Part shown: in pieces, positions 43,701 to 53,092 of the stretch
How the letters are laid out: each line of letters opens with the position of its first letter
How positions within the stretch are numbered: the stretch's first letter is position 1
DNA from: Stenotrophomonas beteli
GTDB taxonomy: Bacteria > Pseudomonadota > Gammaproteobacteria > Xanthomonadales > Xanthomonadaceae
Length of the DNA stretch: 64,000 bases
Direction: 5' to 3'
Assembly (NCBI RefSeq): GCF_001431665.1
Contig: NZ_LLXV01000055.1
Location: forward strand, 186,001 to 250,000
Position numbers and translations under genes: made by a program
The notes under the pieces: model-generated
What the model saw: the letters and a program-made list of their open reading frames with translations, nothing else
Told to the model about the DNA's origin: nothing
The model's database searches: none

Positions 43701-45211
43701 CGCTCGATCGCCGGCAACGCGTCCGACAACAGCAAGCGGTCAATACGCCGCAACGCACCTTCCAGCTGCCGGCGATCCGCGGCCAGCCCCAGCGACAAAC
43801 GCACACCGCTCTGATGCGATACCCCCGGCGGACAGAACGCCGACGACGGCGCAATCGCCAGGCCCTGCAACTGTGCGGTACGCACCAGCGTGGCATCGGT
43901 CCACGGCGCTGGCACCCGGCACCAGGCATGCAGCCCTTCAGCCCGCTGCAGCAGCGATGGCGCCAGCAGGTAGCGCGCCATGCGCATGCGTTCGCGTGCC
44001 TCGGTGCGTACCTGGGCCAGCAGCGACTGCGCCGAACCATCCAGCAGCAGCTGGCTGGCCAGCGCCGACACCAGCGGATGACCCATCAGTCGCGTCGCGC
44101 GCAAGGAAGCCGTCATCGCTTCGGCGTGTGCGGCACTCGGGCAGTGCACGAAGGCGGTGCGCAGGCCGGGGCTGATCACCTTCGACAGCGTTGCTACGTA
44201 GAACACATGGCGCGGTGCCAGCGCCGCCAGCGGTGTCGGTGCTTCCTCGGCGAGGTGCCAGTAAGGATCGTCCTCGATCGCCAGCAGGCCCTCGCGTTCC
44301 ACCACCCGCGCCAGTGCCTCCCGCCGCTGCAAGGGCAGGGTCAGCGCGGTCGGGTTCTGGCAGGTGGGGTTGAGATAGACCAGCCGTGCGCCGCTGCTGC
44401 GTGCATGCCGCACCAGCGCTTCAGGGCACATCCCGTGTTCGTCACCTTCCACCGGCAGCAGCCGGCGTCCCAGCGCCGCTGCGGCCTGCAGCAGGCCCGG
44501 ATAGACCAGCGCATCGCAGAGGATCGTATCGCCATCGCGGCCCTGGCTGACCAGGATCGCGGCCAGCGCCACCTGTGCACCTTCGGTCAGCAGCAGGCAG
44601 GCGTCGTCCACCATTCCCAGCATGGGTCGCAGCCAGCGCGCTGCGGCGTGACGATCAGTGGGATTGCCACCGCCCAGGTGATAGGTCATCAGGTTCGGCG
44701 CGTTGCTGCGTGCAAGCACGGCGGCGGCGCCACGGCGCAGCATCTCGGCCAGCGCATCGGCGTCGGGCACTGGCGGTACGTTCATGCTCAGGTCCACCAC
44801 CTGGTCGAAGCCAGCCTTGGGCGGTGCGATGAAACTGCCCTGGGGTCCACGGGCTTCGATCAGGCCGCGCTTGCGTGCTTCATCGAAGGCCCGTGTCACC
44901 GTGGTCAGGTCGATGCCGAGCTGCTGCGCCAACGCGCGCTGCGAAGGCAGGCGCTGTCCCGGTGCGAGGCCGCCGCGGCGCACCGTGCGTTCCAGCGAGT
45001 TGACGATGCGCAGGTAGATCGGCCCGCTGTGGGCGAGCACGTCCTGCACCCATTCGCGGGCTGCGACATCCGGTCGCGGCATGTACGGAGCATGTCGGGG
45101 CGTATCGTTGCTTCCAACGGCGGAAGCCTGTCCATAACCATCGGTCGGTTCGGGCAGGTGACCGCCGTTGTTGTTTGCAGCGGCCGTGCCGGCCAGCGTC
45201 AGTGATGTCAT
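43697..45211 (-). CDS. MocR-type regulator (GntR HTH plus aminotransferase fold)
   Basis: 504 residues from ATG 45211; ATG 45082 is an alternative that would drop a disordered leader. A GntR winged helix (about residues 64-130: GPIYLRIVNSLERTV, PSQRALAQQLGIDLTTVTRAF) precedes a class I aminotransferase domain with LNPTCQNPTA, EDDPYW and the PLP lysine in ATLSKVISPGLRTAF. MocR proteins use PLP or PLP-amino-acid adducts as signals. Downstream (9 bp) of the thioredoxin-fold gene, so probably last in that operon. Paralogous to the gene at 46154-47569. Its stop is donated by a SMAG repeat. Confidence 0.92.
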   Translation of the reverse strand: MTSLTLAGTAAANNNGGHLPEPTDGYGQASAVGSNDTPRHAPYMPRPDVAAREWVQDVLAHSGPIYLRIVNSLERTVRRGGLAPGQRLPSQRALAQQLGIDLTTVTRAFDEARKRGLIEARGPQGSFIAPPKAGFDQVVDLSMNVPPVPDADALAEMLRRGAAAVLARSNAPNLMTYHLGGGNPTDRHAAARWLRPMLGMVDDACLLLTEGAQVALAAILVSQGRDGDTILCDALVYPGLLQAAAALGRRLLPVEGDEHGMCPEALVRHARSSGARLVYLNPTCQNPTALTLPLQRREALARVVEREGLLAIEDDPYWHLAEEAPTPLAALAPRHVFYVATLSKVISPGLRTAFVHCPSAAHAEAMTASLRATRLMGHPLVSALASQLLLDGSAQSLLAQVRTEARERMRMARYLLAPSLLQRAEGLHAWCRVPAPWTDATLVRTAQLQGLAIAPSSAFCPPGVSHQSGVRLSLGLAADRRQLEGALRRIDRLLLSDALPAIER

Positions 45212-45220
45212 TGCGCGTCC

Positions 45221-45820
45221 TCAGCGCTGGGCCTGCCAGGGGCAGTAGCAGCCCACGGCAAGCAGTCCTTTCGGGCGCACGGTCTCGCCGCGTGCCAGTC
45301 TGTCCAGCAACGGTTCGACGAAGCTGTTGGCCGAGTTGCAGACCATGCCGATGCTGTACGGGCCGGCGTAGGCGAGGTGGCCCTGCCGGTCCCAGATCGC
45401 CACGGCGGGGCTGGCCGGGATGTGTTCGATGCCATCGATGGTCGGCAGGTTGATCACCTTGTTGCGCAGCGGCTCGGGCAGCTCGCCCTGCGTACCCGGG
45501 CGGCGGATGGCATAGAAGTCGATGCCGGCCCGGCGGTACATGCTGATCAGGTAGCTCAGGTGCGCACCGGTCTCGCGGTTGCACACGCCGCAGGCCGGGT
45601 CCCAGAAATGCACCACGCGGATGCGGCCGGTATCACCGGCCAGATCGGCCGGCAGGCGCAGCTGCGAATCGTCGAAGACGATGGCCTGTTCGGTGAACGT
45701 GGACTGCGCGCTGTAGCCGAAGTACTGCCACAGCGCAGCTGCGACGCCGGCCATGAACAGGCAGGCGAGGGCGATCATCGTCGACAGCAGCCAGCGGCGG
45801 CGCGGCGCGGCTGCGCCCAT
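45221..45820 (-). CDS. Membrane-anchored thioredoxin-fold protein (DUF6436-like)
   Basis: 199 residues. An N-terminal membrane anchor (about 10-32) and a periplasmic thioredoxin-like domain: IRVVHFWDPACGVCNRE (CGVC as redox pair), a cis-Pro-like stretch HIPASPAVAIWD, and late Cys residues GMVCNSAN and VGCYCPWQ. The CxxC suggests thiol-disulfide exchange in the periplasm. The start overlaps the preceding gene's stop by one base. Family name is my best recollection; partner proteins are unknown. Confidence 0.8.
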   Translation of the reverse strand: MGAAAPRRRWLLSTMIALACLFMAGVAAALWQYFGYSAQSTFTEQAIVFDDSQLRLPADLAGDTGRIRVVHFWDPACGVCNRETGAHLSYLISMYRRAGIDFYAIRRPGTQGELPEPLRNKVINLPTIDGIEHIPASPAVAIWDRQGHLAYAGPYSIGMVCNSANSFVEPLLDRLARGETVRPKGLLAVGCYCPWQAQR

Positions 45821-46080
45821 CAGGAATCTTCCCGGCCGAACTTGTGCACGTACTGCTTGCGCATCTCGCGGCAGGAGTCGGCCTGCGCACGGCGCTGGAT
45901 CCCGCTACGCGATGGATCCTCGCTGCGCTGCTCGCACTGCTCGATGGCGTGGCGTTCGGCGGCCTGCACATCCACGGTCTGCGGCTGCAGGCAGACCCAG
46001 GCCAGCGCGGCCAGCATCAGCACTACAAAGCCACCGCACCCGGCCATCACCAGATGGAACTTCAGTTTCTCGGCGCGCAT
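45820..46080 (-). CDS. Small single-pass membrane protein
   Basis: 86 residues from ATG 46080. An alternative ATG at 46098 falls inside the operator palindrome and is unlikely. One membrane segment (FHLVMAGCGGFVVLMLAAL), then a charged region with three Cys and many Arg/Gln (AIEQCEQRSEDPSRSG). First gene of the operon with the thioredoxin-fold protein and the MocR regulator. No known family. Confidence 0.7.
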   Translation of the reverse strand: MRAEKLKFHLVMAGCGGFVVLMLAALAWVCLQPQTVDVQAAERHAIEQCEQRSEDPSRSGIQRRAQADSCREMRKQYVHKFGREDS

Positions 46081-46092
46081 CGATGCACGTCC

Positions 46093-46138
46093 CTTCATCC
46101 ATACATTGCATACAAAATATCATCGTGTATGGATGAAG
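46093..46138 (-). promoter_or_regulatory. MocR-type operator upstream of the thioredoxin-fold operon
   Basis: Outer perfect 13-bp inverted repeat CTTCATCCATACA (46093-46105) and its complement (46126-46138). An inner copy CATACA (46109-46114)-N11-TGTATG (46126-46131) has the same spacing as the site upstream of the second MocR gene. AT-rich core contains TATTTT. It lies between the two transcription units, 12-57 bp ahead of the small membrane-protein gene. Confidence 0.75.
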
Positions 46139-46153
46139 CGCCATGCACCCGGT

Positions 46154-47569
46154 TCAGACGATGGCGTTGTACCGGGCCTCGGGGGCTTCAGACAGAATCT
46201 CGTTCAGCTTGCCCAGCGCCCCGGCCAGCGCGCCCTGGTCGACCGCGCCGCCCAGCGACAGGCGGATCGCGTTGCCCGGCGGCGGCTCTTCCACGCTGAA
46301 GGCGTCCGAGCTGGCGATGCCCAGGCCCTGTTCCTGTGCGGCCTGGATCAGCCGGTACTGGTCCAGCCGCGGCGGCAGCGGCAGCCATACGTGCAGGCCC
46401 GCCGGGTGCGCCCGCGCGCGGGACGGCAGGTACTGCGCGGCAATGGCCTGGCGCTCGCGCAGCTCCTGCTGGAAGCGCTGCACCATGTCCTGGGCCTGGC
46501 CGCTGCGGATCCACTGCGAGGCCACCGCCACCATCGATTGGGTCGGCATCAGCGCGATCGCACGCAGGGCGTCCAGCACCGGTTCCATCGGTTCGCCGGC
46601 CGGCACCACCAGGTAGGCGGTGCGCAGGCCCGGGGCCAGGCACTTGGACAGGGTGGAGATGTAGTAGACCGGGCAGCCGGCGTCGCGATGGGCGGCCAGC
46701 GGCGGGGCGGCGTCGCCGGCCAGCAACCAGTAGGGATCGTCTTCGATCACGGTCAGATCGTGGCGCTTCGCGACCGCCAGCAGCGCCTGCCGGCGCTGTG
46801 CCGACATCGTCGCGGTGGTCGGGTTCTGGATGGTCGGCACCAGGTACAGCAGGCGTGGGCGACGCAGCTGGCAAGCCTCTTCGAGCGCTTCGGGCAGCAT
46901 GCCTTCGGCGTCCATTGCCACCGGCACCACGCCCCGCTGCAGCACGCGCGCGGCAGCCAGCAGGCCCGGGTAGGTCAGCTGCTCGGCGGCGATCAGCTCG
47001 CCCGGCTGGGTGCGGGCCAGGATCAGCGCGCACAGCGCGGTCTGCGCGCCGGGGCAGATCACCACCTGGTCGGCACCCACCGTGCCCAGCATCGGCGCCA
47101 GCCACTGCACCGCAGCGGCGCGGTCCTCGCGGGTGCCGGCGCCGACGTGGTAGCTCATCAGTTCGCCCTGGCCCAGCTGCTGGCCCAGGTGCTGGAAACC
47201 GGCCTCCATGCCCTGTGCGAACGGCGCGCTGCCCAGCAGCGGCGGGATGTTCATGCTCAGGTCCACCGAGGTGCTGCGGTTGCCGGCCGACAGCGCGATG
47301 AAGGTACCGCCGGCGCCCTGCGCATCGAGCAGGCCGGCCTGGCGCAGCTCGGCGAAGGCGCGGGTGACCGTGGTCAGGTCCACGCCCACCTGCTGGGCCA
47401 GGTCGCGCTGCGGCGGCAGGCGGTCGCCCGGGCGCAGCACGCCGTCATCGACCGCCTCGCGCACCTGCTGGGCAATCTGCAGGTACAGCGGGCCGGCGCC
47501 CTCGCGGAAGGGGCGGACCCAGGTGCGATTGGGGTGTTTCAGGCGGCGGCCGGCGGCAGGTGGTGTCAT
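46154..47569 (-). CDS. MocR-type regulator (second copy)
   Basis: 471 residues. GntR helix-turn-helix near residues 28-85 (GPLYLQIAQQVREAVDDG, PPQRDLAQQVGVDLTTVTRAF) followed by an aminotransferase domain with VPTIQNPTTATM, EDDPYWLLAG and the PLP lysine in STLSKCLAPGLRTAY. The recognition helix is nearly identical to that of the neighbouring MocR, consistent with shared operators. An operator with CCATACA-N11-TGTATGG lies 29 bp upstream, so autoregulation is expected. Ligand unknown. Confidence 0.92.
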   Translation of the reverse strand: MTPPAAGRRLKHPNRTWVRPFREGAGPLYLQIAQQVREAVDDGVLRPGDRLPPQRDLAQQVGVDLTTVTRAFAELRQAGLLDAQGAGGTFIALSAGNRSTSVDLSMNIPPLLGSAPFAQGMEAGFQHLGQQLGQGELMSYHVGAGTREDRAAAVQWLAPMLGTVGADQVVICPGAQTALCALILARTQPGELIAAEQLTYPGLLAAARVLQRGVVPVAMDAEGMLPEALEEACQLRRPRLLYLVPTIQNPTTATMSAQRRQALLAVAKRHDLTVIEDDPYWLLAGDAAPPLAAHRDAGCPVYYISTLSKCLAPGLRTAYLVVPAGEPMEPVLDALRAIALMPTQSMVAVASQWIRSGQAQDMVQRFQQELRERQAIAAQYLPSRARAHPAGLHVWLPLPPRLDQYRLIQAAQEQGLGIASSDAFSVEEPPPGNAIRLSLGGAVDQGALAGALGKLNEILSEAPEARYNAIV

Positions 47570-47597
47570 CGGTCAGGTTTTCCATACGTGCAGGTGC

Positions 47598-47632
47598 ACA
47601 AGTCCATACAATGATGTATCTTGTATGGGCTT
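47598..47632 (-). promoter_or_regulatory. MocR-type operator (autoregulatory site)
   Basis: CAAGTCCATACA (47598-47609) and TGTATGGGCTTG (47621-47632), inverted arms with one mismatch and an 11-bp spacer. The core CCATACA-N11-TGTATGG matches the site at 46109-46131. It lies between the divergent MocR gene and the cyo operon and could influence either. Confidence 0.75.
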
Positions 47633-47751
47633 GATTGGAGTGGATCGCCTTCTTGTAGGCGGCCTCGTACCCACAGTGTAGCCGCTCCACGCCCGGGCGC
47701 TGCGCGCAGGCGAGCCGGTCAAGCGCGCTTCTTCAACAGGGTTGACCTCCA

Positions 47752-48657
47752 ATGAATATCTGCTGGAACCGCATCCGCCTGGCGCTGGTCGCCCTGGCCT
47801 GCGTCGGCCTGTCGGGCTGTGACTGGGTGCTGCTGGATTCGAAGGGCATGGTTGGGCTCGCCCAGCGCGACCTGATCCTGATCTGCATCGGCCTGATGCT
47901 GATCGTGGTGATACCGGCCATCGTGCTGACCTTCGTGTTCGCGTGGCGTTACCGCGCCGGCAACACCAAAGCGAAATACACCCCGGACTGGTCGCACTCC
48001 ACCAAGGTGGAGATCGTGGTCTGGGGCGTGCCGTTGATCATCATCGCGGTGCTGGCGGTGATCGTGTGGAAGTCCACCCACGCGCTGGACCCGTACAAGC
48101 CGCTGGAGGTCGCCGGTGAACCGCTGCACGTGGACGTGATCGCCACCGACTGGAAGTGGGTGTTCGTGTACCCGGACCTGGGCATCGCCACGGTCAACCA
48201 GCTCAACTTCCCGGCCAACCGCCCGCTGGCGTTCAACATCACTTCCAACTCGACGATGAATACCTTCTTCATCCCGCAGCTGGGGGGGCAGATCTACGCG
48301 ATGGCCGGCATGCGCACCCAGCTGCACCTGATCGCCAACGAGCCGGGCCAGTTCCGCGGCATGTCCGGCAATTACAGCGGGCATGGCTTCTCGAACATGA
48401 AGTTCATCGCCACCGCCAGCAGCAACGAAGACTTCGAACGTTGGGTGGCCGAGGTGCGCAGCGCACCGGACGCGCTCAGCTTTACGCAGTTCAAGGCGTT
48501 GGCCGCGCCGTCGAAGAACGCACCGGTGCAGCACTTCTCCAGCGTTGAACCGCTGTTGTTCAAGAAAGTCATCGACCAGTTCATCGGTGTCGGTGAGAAC
48601 ACCACTGCCGCGGCCCCGGCTGGCGCTGCCGCTGGCGTCCAGGTTTCCCAGGAGTAA
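47752..48657 (+). CDS. cyoA: Cytochrome bo quinol oxidase subunit II
   Basis: 301 residues, lipoprotein signal with LSGC, two membrane helices (about 40-65 and 85-105), then the cupredoxin domain with DWKWVFVYP and [17 protein letters not shown]. The stretch equivalent to the CuA site reads [14 protein letters not shown] and has no Cys ligands, so it is a quinol oxidase, not a cytochrome-c oxidase. First gene of cyoABCD. Confidence 0.95.
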   Translation: MNICWNRIRLALVALACVGLSGCDWVLLDSKGMVGLAQRDLILICIGLMLIVVIPAIVLTFVFAWRYRAGNTKAKYTPDWSHSTKVEIVVWGVPLIIIAVLAVIVWKSTHALDPYKPLEVAGEPLHVDVIATDWKWVFVYPDLGIATVNQLNFPANRPLAFNITSNSTMNTFFIPQLGGQIYAMAGMRTQLHLIANEPGQFRGMSGNYSGHGFSNMKFIATASSNEDFERWVAEVRSAPDALSFTQFKALAAPSKNAPVQHFSSVEPLLFKKVIDQFIGVGENTTAAAPAGAAAGVQVSQE

Positions 48658-48662
48658 CGAAC

Positions 48663-50639
48663 ATGTTGGGCAAATTGACGTGGGAGGCCGTGCCACTGCA
48701 CGAGCCGATCGTCGTGGTCACCTTGGCGGCGATGGTGCTGGGCGGCCTCGCGCTGCTTGGCGCGGTGACGTACTTCAAGCTGTGGGGCCTGCTGTGGCGC
48801 GACTGGTTCACCACTGTGGACCACAAGAAGATCGGCATCATGTACGTGGTGGTGGCGCTGGTCATGCTGGTGCGTGGCTTCGCCGACGCGCTGATGATGC
48901 GCGCGCAGCTGGCCGCGGCCGGGCCGGGCAGTGATGGCTTCCTGCCACCGGAACATTACGACCAGATCTTCACCGCGCATGGCGTGATCATGATCTTCTT
49001 CGTGGCCACTCCGTTCGTAGTCGGCTTGATGAACATCATCGTGCCGCTGCAGATCGGCGCGCGCGACATGGCGTTCCCGTTCCTCAACGCCTTCAGCTTC
49101 TGGATCTTCGTGGTCGGCGCCGCGCTGATGATGATCTCGCTGGGCGTTGGCGAATTCGCCATGACCGGCTGGGTGGCCTATCCGCCGCTGTCGGGCATCG
49201 AGTTCAGTCCAGGCGTGGGCGTGGACTACTACATCTGGGCGTTGCAGGCGTCGGGCATCGGCACCCTGCTGACCGGCGTCAACCTGTTCATCACCATCCT
49301 GCGCATGCGTGCGCCGGGCATGACGCTGATGAAGATGCCGGTGTTCACCTGGACCGTGCTGGTCACCAGCGTGATCATCATCGCCGCGTTCCCGATCCTG
49401 ACCGTGGCGCTGGGCGCGCTCACCCTGGACCGCTACCTGGACTTCAACTTCTACACCAACACGTTGGGCGGAAACCCGATGATGTACGTGAACCTGGTGT
49501 GGGCCTGGGGCCATCCGGAGGTGTACATCCTGGTGCTGCCGGCGTTTGGCATCTTCTCTGAAGTCACCGCCACGTTCGCGCGCAAGAAGCTGTTCGGCTA
49601 CAAGTCGATGGTCGGCGCCACGCTGGCGATCGGCATCCTGTCGTTCATCGTCTGGCTGCACCACTTCTTCACCATGGGCTCCGGTGCCAGCGTCAATGCC
49701 TTCTTCGGCATCATGACGATGATCATCGCCATTCCCACCGGCGTGAAGATCTTCACCTGGTTGTTCACCATGTACGGCGGCCGGGTCGAGTTCAGCGTGC
49801 CGATGCTGTGGACGATCGCGTTCCTGGTCACCTTCACCATCGGTGGCATGACCGGTGTGCTGCTGGCCATTCCGGGCGCGGACTTCCTGCTGCACAACAG
49901 CCTGTTCCTGGTCGCGCACTTCCACAACACCATCATCGGCGGCGCGCTGTTCGGCTACCTGGCCGGCTTCGCCTACTGGTTCCCGAAGGTGTTCGGCTTC
50001 ACCCTCAACGAGCGCCTGGGCAAGTGGTCGTTCGCGTGCTGGGTGATCGGTTTCTACCTGGCCTTCATGCCGCTGTACATGCTCGGCTTCATGGGCATGA
50101 CCCGCCGCATGAACCAGTACGACAACCCGGCGTGGACGCCGTACCTGATCGCTGCCTTCATCGGCGCGCTGTTCGTGTTCGCGGGCATCATCCTGATGCT
50201 GGTGCAGATCTACGTGAGCGTGCGCGACCGCAAGCGCAACCTGGACCTGACCGGCGACCCGTGGAATGCACGCACGCTGGAATGGGCCACGCCATCGCCG
50301 CCGCCGTTCTACAACTTCGCCGTGGTGCCCAAGGCCGATGAGCTGGACGCCTTCCACGAAGCGAAGAAGCGTGGCCTGCCGCCGCCGCCGAAGACGTACG
50401 CACCGATCCACATGCCGAAGAACACCGGCGTGCCGCTGATCCTCAACCTCTGGATCCTGGTGCTGTGCTTCGCCCTGGTCTGGCACATCTGGTGGATGGC
50501 CGCGGCCAGCTTCATCGCGATGATCGTGACCCTGATCGTGCGGTCCTACGACGAGGACGTGGACTACTACGTCAGTTCCGAAGAGGTGGCGCGCACCGAA
50601 GCGGCCAACCTGGCCAAGCTGAAGGAGGTACGCGCATGA
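48663..50639 (+). CDS. cyoB: Cytochrome bo quinol oxidase subunit I
   Basis: 658 residues, about 15 membrane helices. Heme-copper residues are visible: [10 protein letters not shown] (low-spin heme His), [12 protein letters not shown] with the CuB His and the crosslinked Tyr, HHFFTMG (CuB His pair) and [11 protein letters not shown] (heme ligands). Length matches E. coli CyoB (663). It starts 5 bp after cyoA and its last codons overlap cyoC (ATGA). Confidence 0.97.
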   Translation: MLGKLTWEAVPLHEPIVVVTLAAMVLGGLALLGAVTYFKLWGLLWRDWFTTVDHKKIGIMYVVVALVMLVRGFADALMMRAQLAAAGPGSDGFLPPEHYDQIFTAHGVIMIFFVATPFVVGLMNIIVPLQIGARDMAFPFLNAFSFWIFVVGAALMMISLGVGEFAMTGWVAYPPLSGIEFSPGVGVDYYIWALQASGIGTLLTGVNLFITILRMRAPGMTLMKMPVFTWTVLVTSVIIIAAFPILTVALGALTLDRYLDFNFYTNTLGGNPMMYVNLVWAWGHPEVYILVLPAFGIFSEVTATFARKKLFGYKSMVGATLAIGILSFIVWLHHFFTMGSGASVNAFFGIMTMIIAIPTGVKIFTWLFTMYGGRVEFSVPMLWTIAFLVTFTIGGMTGVLLAIPGADFLLHNSLFLVAHFHNTIIGGALFGYLAGFAYWFPKVFGFTLNERLGKWSFACWVIGFYLAFMPLYMLGFMGMTRRMNQYDNPAWTPYLIAAFIGALFVFAGIILMLVQIYVSVRDRKRNLDLTGDPWNARTLEWATPSPPPFYNFAVVPKADELDAFHEAKKRGLPPPPKTYAPIHMPKNTGVPLILNLWILVLCFALVWHIWWMAAASFIAMIVTLIVRSYDEDVDYYVSSEEVARTEAANLAKLKEVRA

Positions 50640-51271
50640 ACCTGTTGACCCGCCCGGAGCTGGCCAGCGACACGCAGGCGCACGAGGACCACCCCGCGCA
50701 CGACCACGCCCATGAACAGGGTGGCATGAAGGTGTTCGGCATGTGGGTGTACCTCATGTCCGACCTGGTGCTGTTCGGCTCGCTGTTCGCCTCGTACGCG
50801 GTGCTCAGCACCGCCTACGCCGGCGGACCGACCGGCAAGGAGCTGTTCTCGCTGCCGTTCGTGATGACCGAGACCTTCCTGCTGCTGGTGTCCAGCATCA
50901 CCTACGGCCAGGCCGTGCTGGCGATGCACCGCCACGATGCATCGGCGGTACTGCGCTGGCTGGGCGTGACCTTCGTGCTCGGTGCCTCGTTCATCGGCAT
51001 GGAGATCTACGAGTTCTCGCACCTGATCCACGAAGGCGCGGGCCCGAGCACCAGTGCCTACCTGTCGGCGTTCTTCGCGCTGGTCGCCACCCACGGCCTG
51101 CACGTGGCCAGCGGCCTGGTCTGGATGGCGGTGGTCATGCACCAGGTGTACCGCCGTGGCCTGACCCCGACCAACATCACCCGCGTGTCGTGCCTGAGCC
51201 TGTTCTGGCACTTCCTGGACCTGGTGTGGATCTGCGTCTTCACCTTCGTCTACCTGATCGGAGCCTTCTGA
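50636..51271 (+). CDS. cyoC: Cytochrome bo quinol oxidase subunit III
   Basis: 211 residues from the ATG overlapping cyoB. A His/Asp-rich leader ([13 protein letters not shown]) precedes five helices: [50 protein letters not shown] and [13 protein letters not shown]. The E in MEIYEF and the HGLHV segment are typical of subunit III. The extended His-rich N-terminus may bind metal. Confidence 0.95.
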   Translation: MNLLTRPELASDTQAHEDHPAHDHAHEQGGMKVFGMWVYLMSDLVLFGSLFASYAVLSTAYAGGPTGKELFSLPFVMTETFLLLVSSITYGQAVLAMHRHDASAVLRWLGVTFVLGASFIGMEIYEFSHLIHEGAGPSTSAYLSAFFALVATHGLHVASGLVWMAVVMHQVYRRGLTPTNITRVSCLSLFWHFLDLVWICVFTFVYLIGAF

Positions 51272-51272
51272 C

Positions 51273-51605
51273 ATGGCCCACGTCGAAACCTCGCGCGCCG
51301 GCAATGCGCACGGCTCCACCAAGTCCTACCTGATCGGCTTCGTGCTGTGCGCGCTGCTGACCGTGGTGCCGTTCGCGCTGGTGATGAATCCGGTGCTGTC
51401 GCGGCCGCTCACGCTGTTCCTGCTGGTCGGCTTTGCGGTCGCGCAGATCCTGGTGCAGCTGGTGTTCTTCCTGCACATGGACCGCAAGTCCGAAGGCGGC
51501 TGGAACCTGGCCAGCTTCGTGTTCACCCTGGTGATCCTGTTCATCGTCGTCGCACTGTCGGTCTGGATCATCTGGAGCATGCACTACCACATGATGATCA
51601 ACTGA
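51273..51605 (+). CDS. cyoD: Cytochrome bo quinol oxidase subunit IV
   Basis: 110 residues, three helices; STKSYLIGFVLCALLTVVPF, LVQLVFFLHMD (conserved FFLHM) and a C-terminal hydrophobic run. It aids oxidase assembly. One base after the cyoC stop. There is no cyoE (heme O synthase) next in line, unlike E. coli. Confidence 0.94.
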   Translation: MAHVETSRAGNAHGSTKSYLIGFVLCALLTVVPFALVMNPVLSRPLTLFLLVGFAVAQILVQLVFFLHMDRKSEGGWNLASFVFTLVILFIVVALSVWIIWSMHYHMMIN

Positions 51606-51616
51606 GCCTGCGAACC

Positions 51617-52309
51617 GTGAAAGGCATTGCGTTCCCCCAACGTGGCCTGCGCCTGGCCGCAGGCCTGCTGCTCGGCCTGCTGCTCGGCCTGCTGGCCGGC
51701 TGCAGCGCGCAGTCGCGCATGGACTTCTACGCCAGGGACATCGCCTGCGAAGAACTTGGCCAGCACTGGTCGATGCCCGACAGCCACGGCACCGTGCATG
51801 GCCCGAAGGACCTGCAGGGCCAGGTGACCTACCTGTTCTTCGGCTTCACCAGCTGCCCGGATGTGTGCCCGACCACCATGGTCGAGCTGGGCCAGGTCAA
51901 GCACCTGATGGGCAAGGATGCCGACCAGCTGCAGGTGGTGTTCGTCAGTGTCGATCCGGCACGCGACACGCCTGAGGTCGCGCGCACCTATGTGGAAGCG
52001 TTCGATCCGAAGGCCATCGCACTGGTCGGCAACGAAGCGCAGCTGGTGGCAATGGCCAGTGACTTCAAGGCGTTCTACGAGAAGGAACCGGGCCAGCTGC
52101 CCGATACCTACACGATGAGCCACATCGCCGGCGGCTACGTGTTCGATCGCCAGGGCCGCCTGCGCCTGTTCGCACCCTACGGCATGCCGGTGGAGAGGCT
52201 GTTCTCCGATGTGCAGCGCCTGCTGCTGGAACCGGCCCATCCGGCTGCTGGCAACGATGCACTGGCCAGCTGCAGCCTCAAGCACACCGGCACACTCGCC
52301 GCGCGCTGA
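51617..52309 (+). CDS. SCO1/SenC-family copper-binding lipoprotein
   Basis: 230 residues from GTG 51617. Lipobox LAGC near residue 25. Thioredoxin-fold with the SCO copper site CPDVCP in FTSCPDVCPTTM and the third ligand His in YTMSHIAGGYVFD. SCO proteins load copper into the CuA centre of cytochrome-c oxidases. It is last in the cyo operon although CyoA lacks CuA, so it may serve CuB, another oxidase, or redox sensing. Confidence 0.92.
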   Translation: MKGIAFPQRGLRLAAGLLLGLLLGLLAGCSAQSRMDFYARDIACEELGQHWSMPDSHGTVHGPKDLQGQVTYLFFGFTSCPDVCPTTMVELGQVKHLMGKDADQLQVVFVSVDPARDTPEVARTYVEAFDPKAIALVGNEAQLVAMASDFKAFYEKEPGQLPDTYTMSHIAGGYVFDRQGRLRLFAPYGMPVERLFSDVQRLLLEPAHPAAGNDALASCSLKHTGTLAAR

Positions 52310-52318
52310 CGCCGGTGG

Positions 52319-52419
52319 GTGCCAACCTTGGTTGGCACAGCTGTAGAGCCGAGCCTATGCTCGGCTCAACGCTCACCGTGCATCCTGCAGACCGCAGCCG
52401 AGCATAGGCTCGGCTCTAC
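52319..52419. repeat. GTGCCAACC palindrome and inverted SMAG pair
   Basis: GTGCCAACC-TT-GGTTGGCAC (52319-52338), GTAGAGCCGAGCCTATGCTC (52343-52366) and its inverted partner (52396-52419). The facing pair can form a long hairpin that would terminate or stabilise transcripts from either side. It lies between the convergent cyo/SCO and protease operons. Confidence 0.85.
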
Positions 52420-52495
52420 ATGCTCGCCGCCCCTCGCAGGACCAATCCCCCGGCCGGCCAGGAGAGCCAACCAGCCGGGGGCACCACTCAACGCC

Positions 52496-53092
52496 TTACC
52501 TGGTTTCTTCCCACTGCACCACATCCGGCTCGGCCGCCTTGATGCCGGCGGTCGACAGCAGCGTGGTGGTTGCATCCAGCGCCGCGTTCACCGAGGGGTA
52601 CTCGACGATCGCCCGGCCGGAGGCCTTGGACACCTTCACCACGGTGCCTCCGGTGGCAGTCGCCGCACGCTGCGCCGAGGCCGCATCGGTGAAGAACACC
52701 TTGACCCGCGACGTCGCCACCACCGGCGCGCCGTCGTTGGACACCGCTGCGGCGAACTTGCCGGCACCGGCATCCAGCCGCGCCGCCGCACCGGTGCCGC
52801 CGGCATCGAGAGAGCGCTTGCTGCGGGCGCCGGTGGTTGCCGCAGCGGCGTCCGCGGCCGGGGTGATCCTGAACTGGCCACCACCGGCTGGCTGCACGGT
52901 GGCCGACGGTGCCAGGCGGAAGCGGTTGCCGCCCACATCGAAACTACGGCCGGTGGCTTCGGCCTTCAGTGCCTGTGCGTCCACGGTCGACAGGGTCCTG
53001 GCAGCGGGGGCCTGGCCGGAGCTCTGTGCCCAGGCGGTGGAGGTGATCGCCGCGAAGGCGAGGGTGCTCAACAGAATGGTCGTCTTCATCAT
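52496..53092 (-). CDS. Exported protein with I9-like C-terminal domain; putative chaperone/inhibitor of the adjacent protease
   Basis: 198 residues (ATG 53092 or 53089). Signal peptide ends at AWA-Q. The middle (about 30-120) is Ala/Gly-rich. The last 70 residues, RVKVFFTDAASAQRAA, GRAIVEYPSVNAALDA and AAEPDVVQWE, resemble an inhibitor-I9/subtilisin pro-domain, with the typical AxPD ending. The gene overlaps the protease stop (TGATG), so both are made together. Because the protease has no pro-region of its own, this protein is a good candidate for its folding helper, as ORF2 is for the Aeromonas sobria protease. This is an inference. Confidence 0.7.
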   Translation of the reverse strand: MMKTTILLSTLAFAAITSTAWAQSSGQAPAARTLSTVDAQALKAEATGRSFDVGGNRFRLAPSATVQPAGGGQFRITPAADAAAATTGARSKRSLDAGGTGAAARLDAGAGKFAAAVSNDGAPVVATSRVKVFFTDAASAQRAATATGGTVVKVSKASGRAIVEYPSVNAALDATTTLLSTAGIKAAEPDVVQWEETR

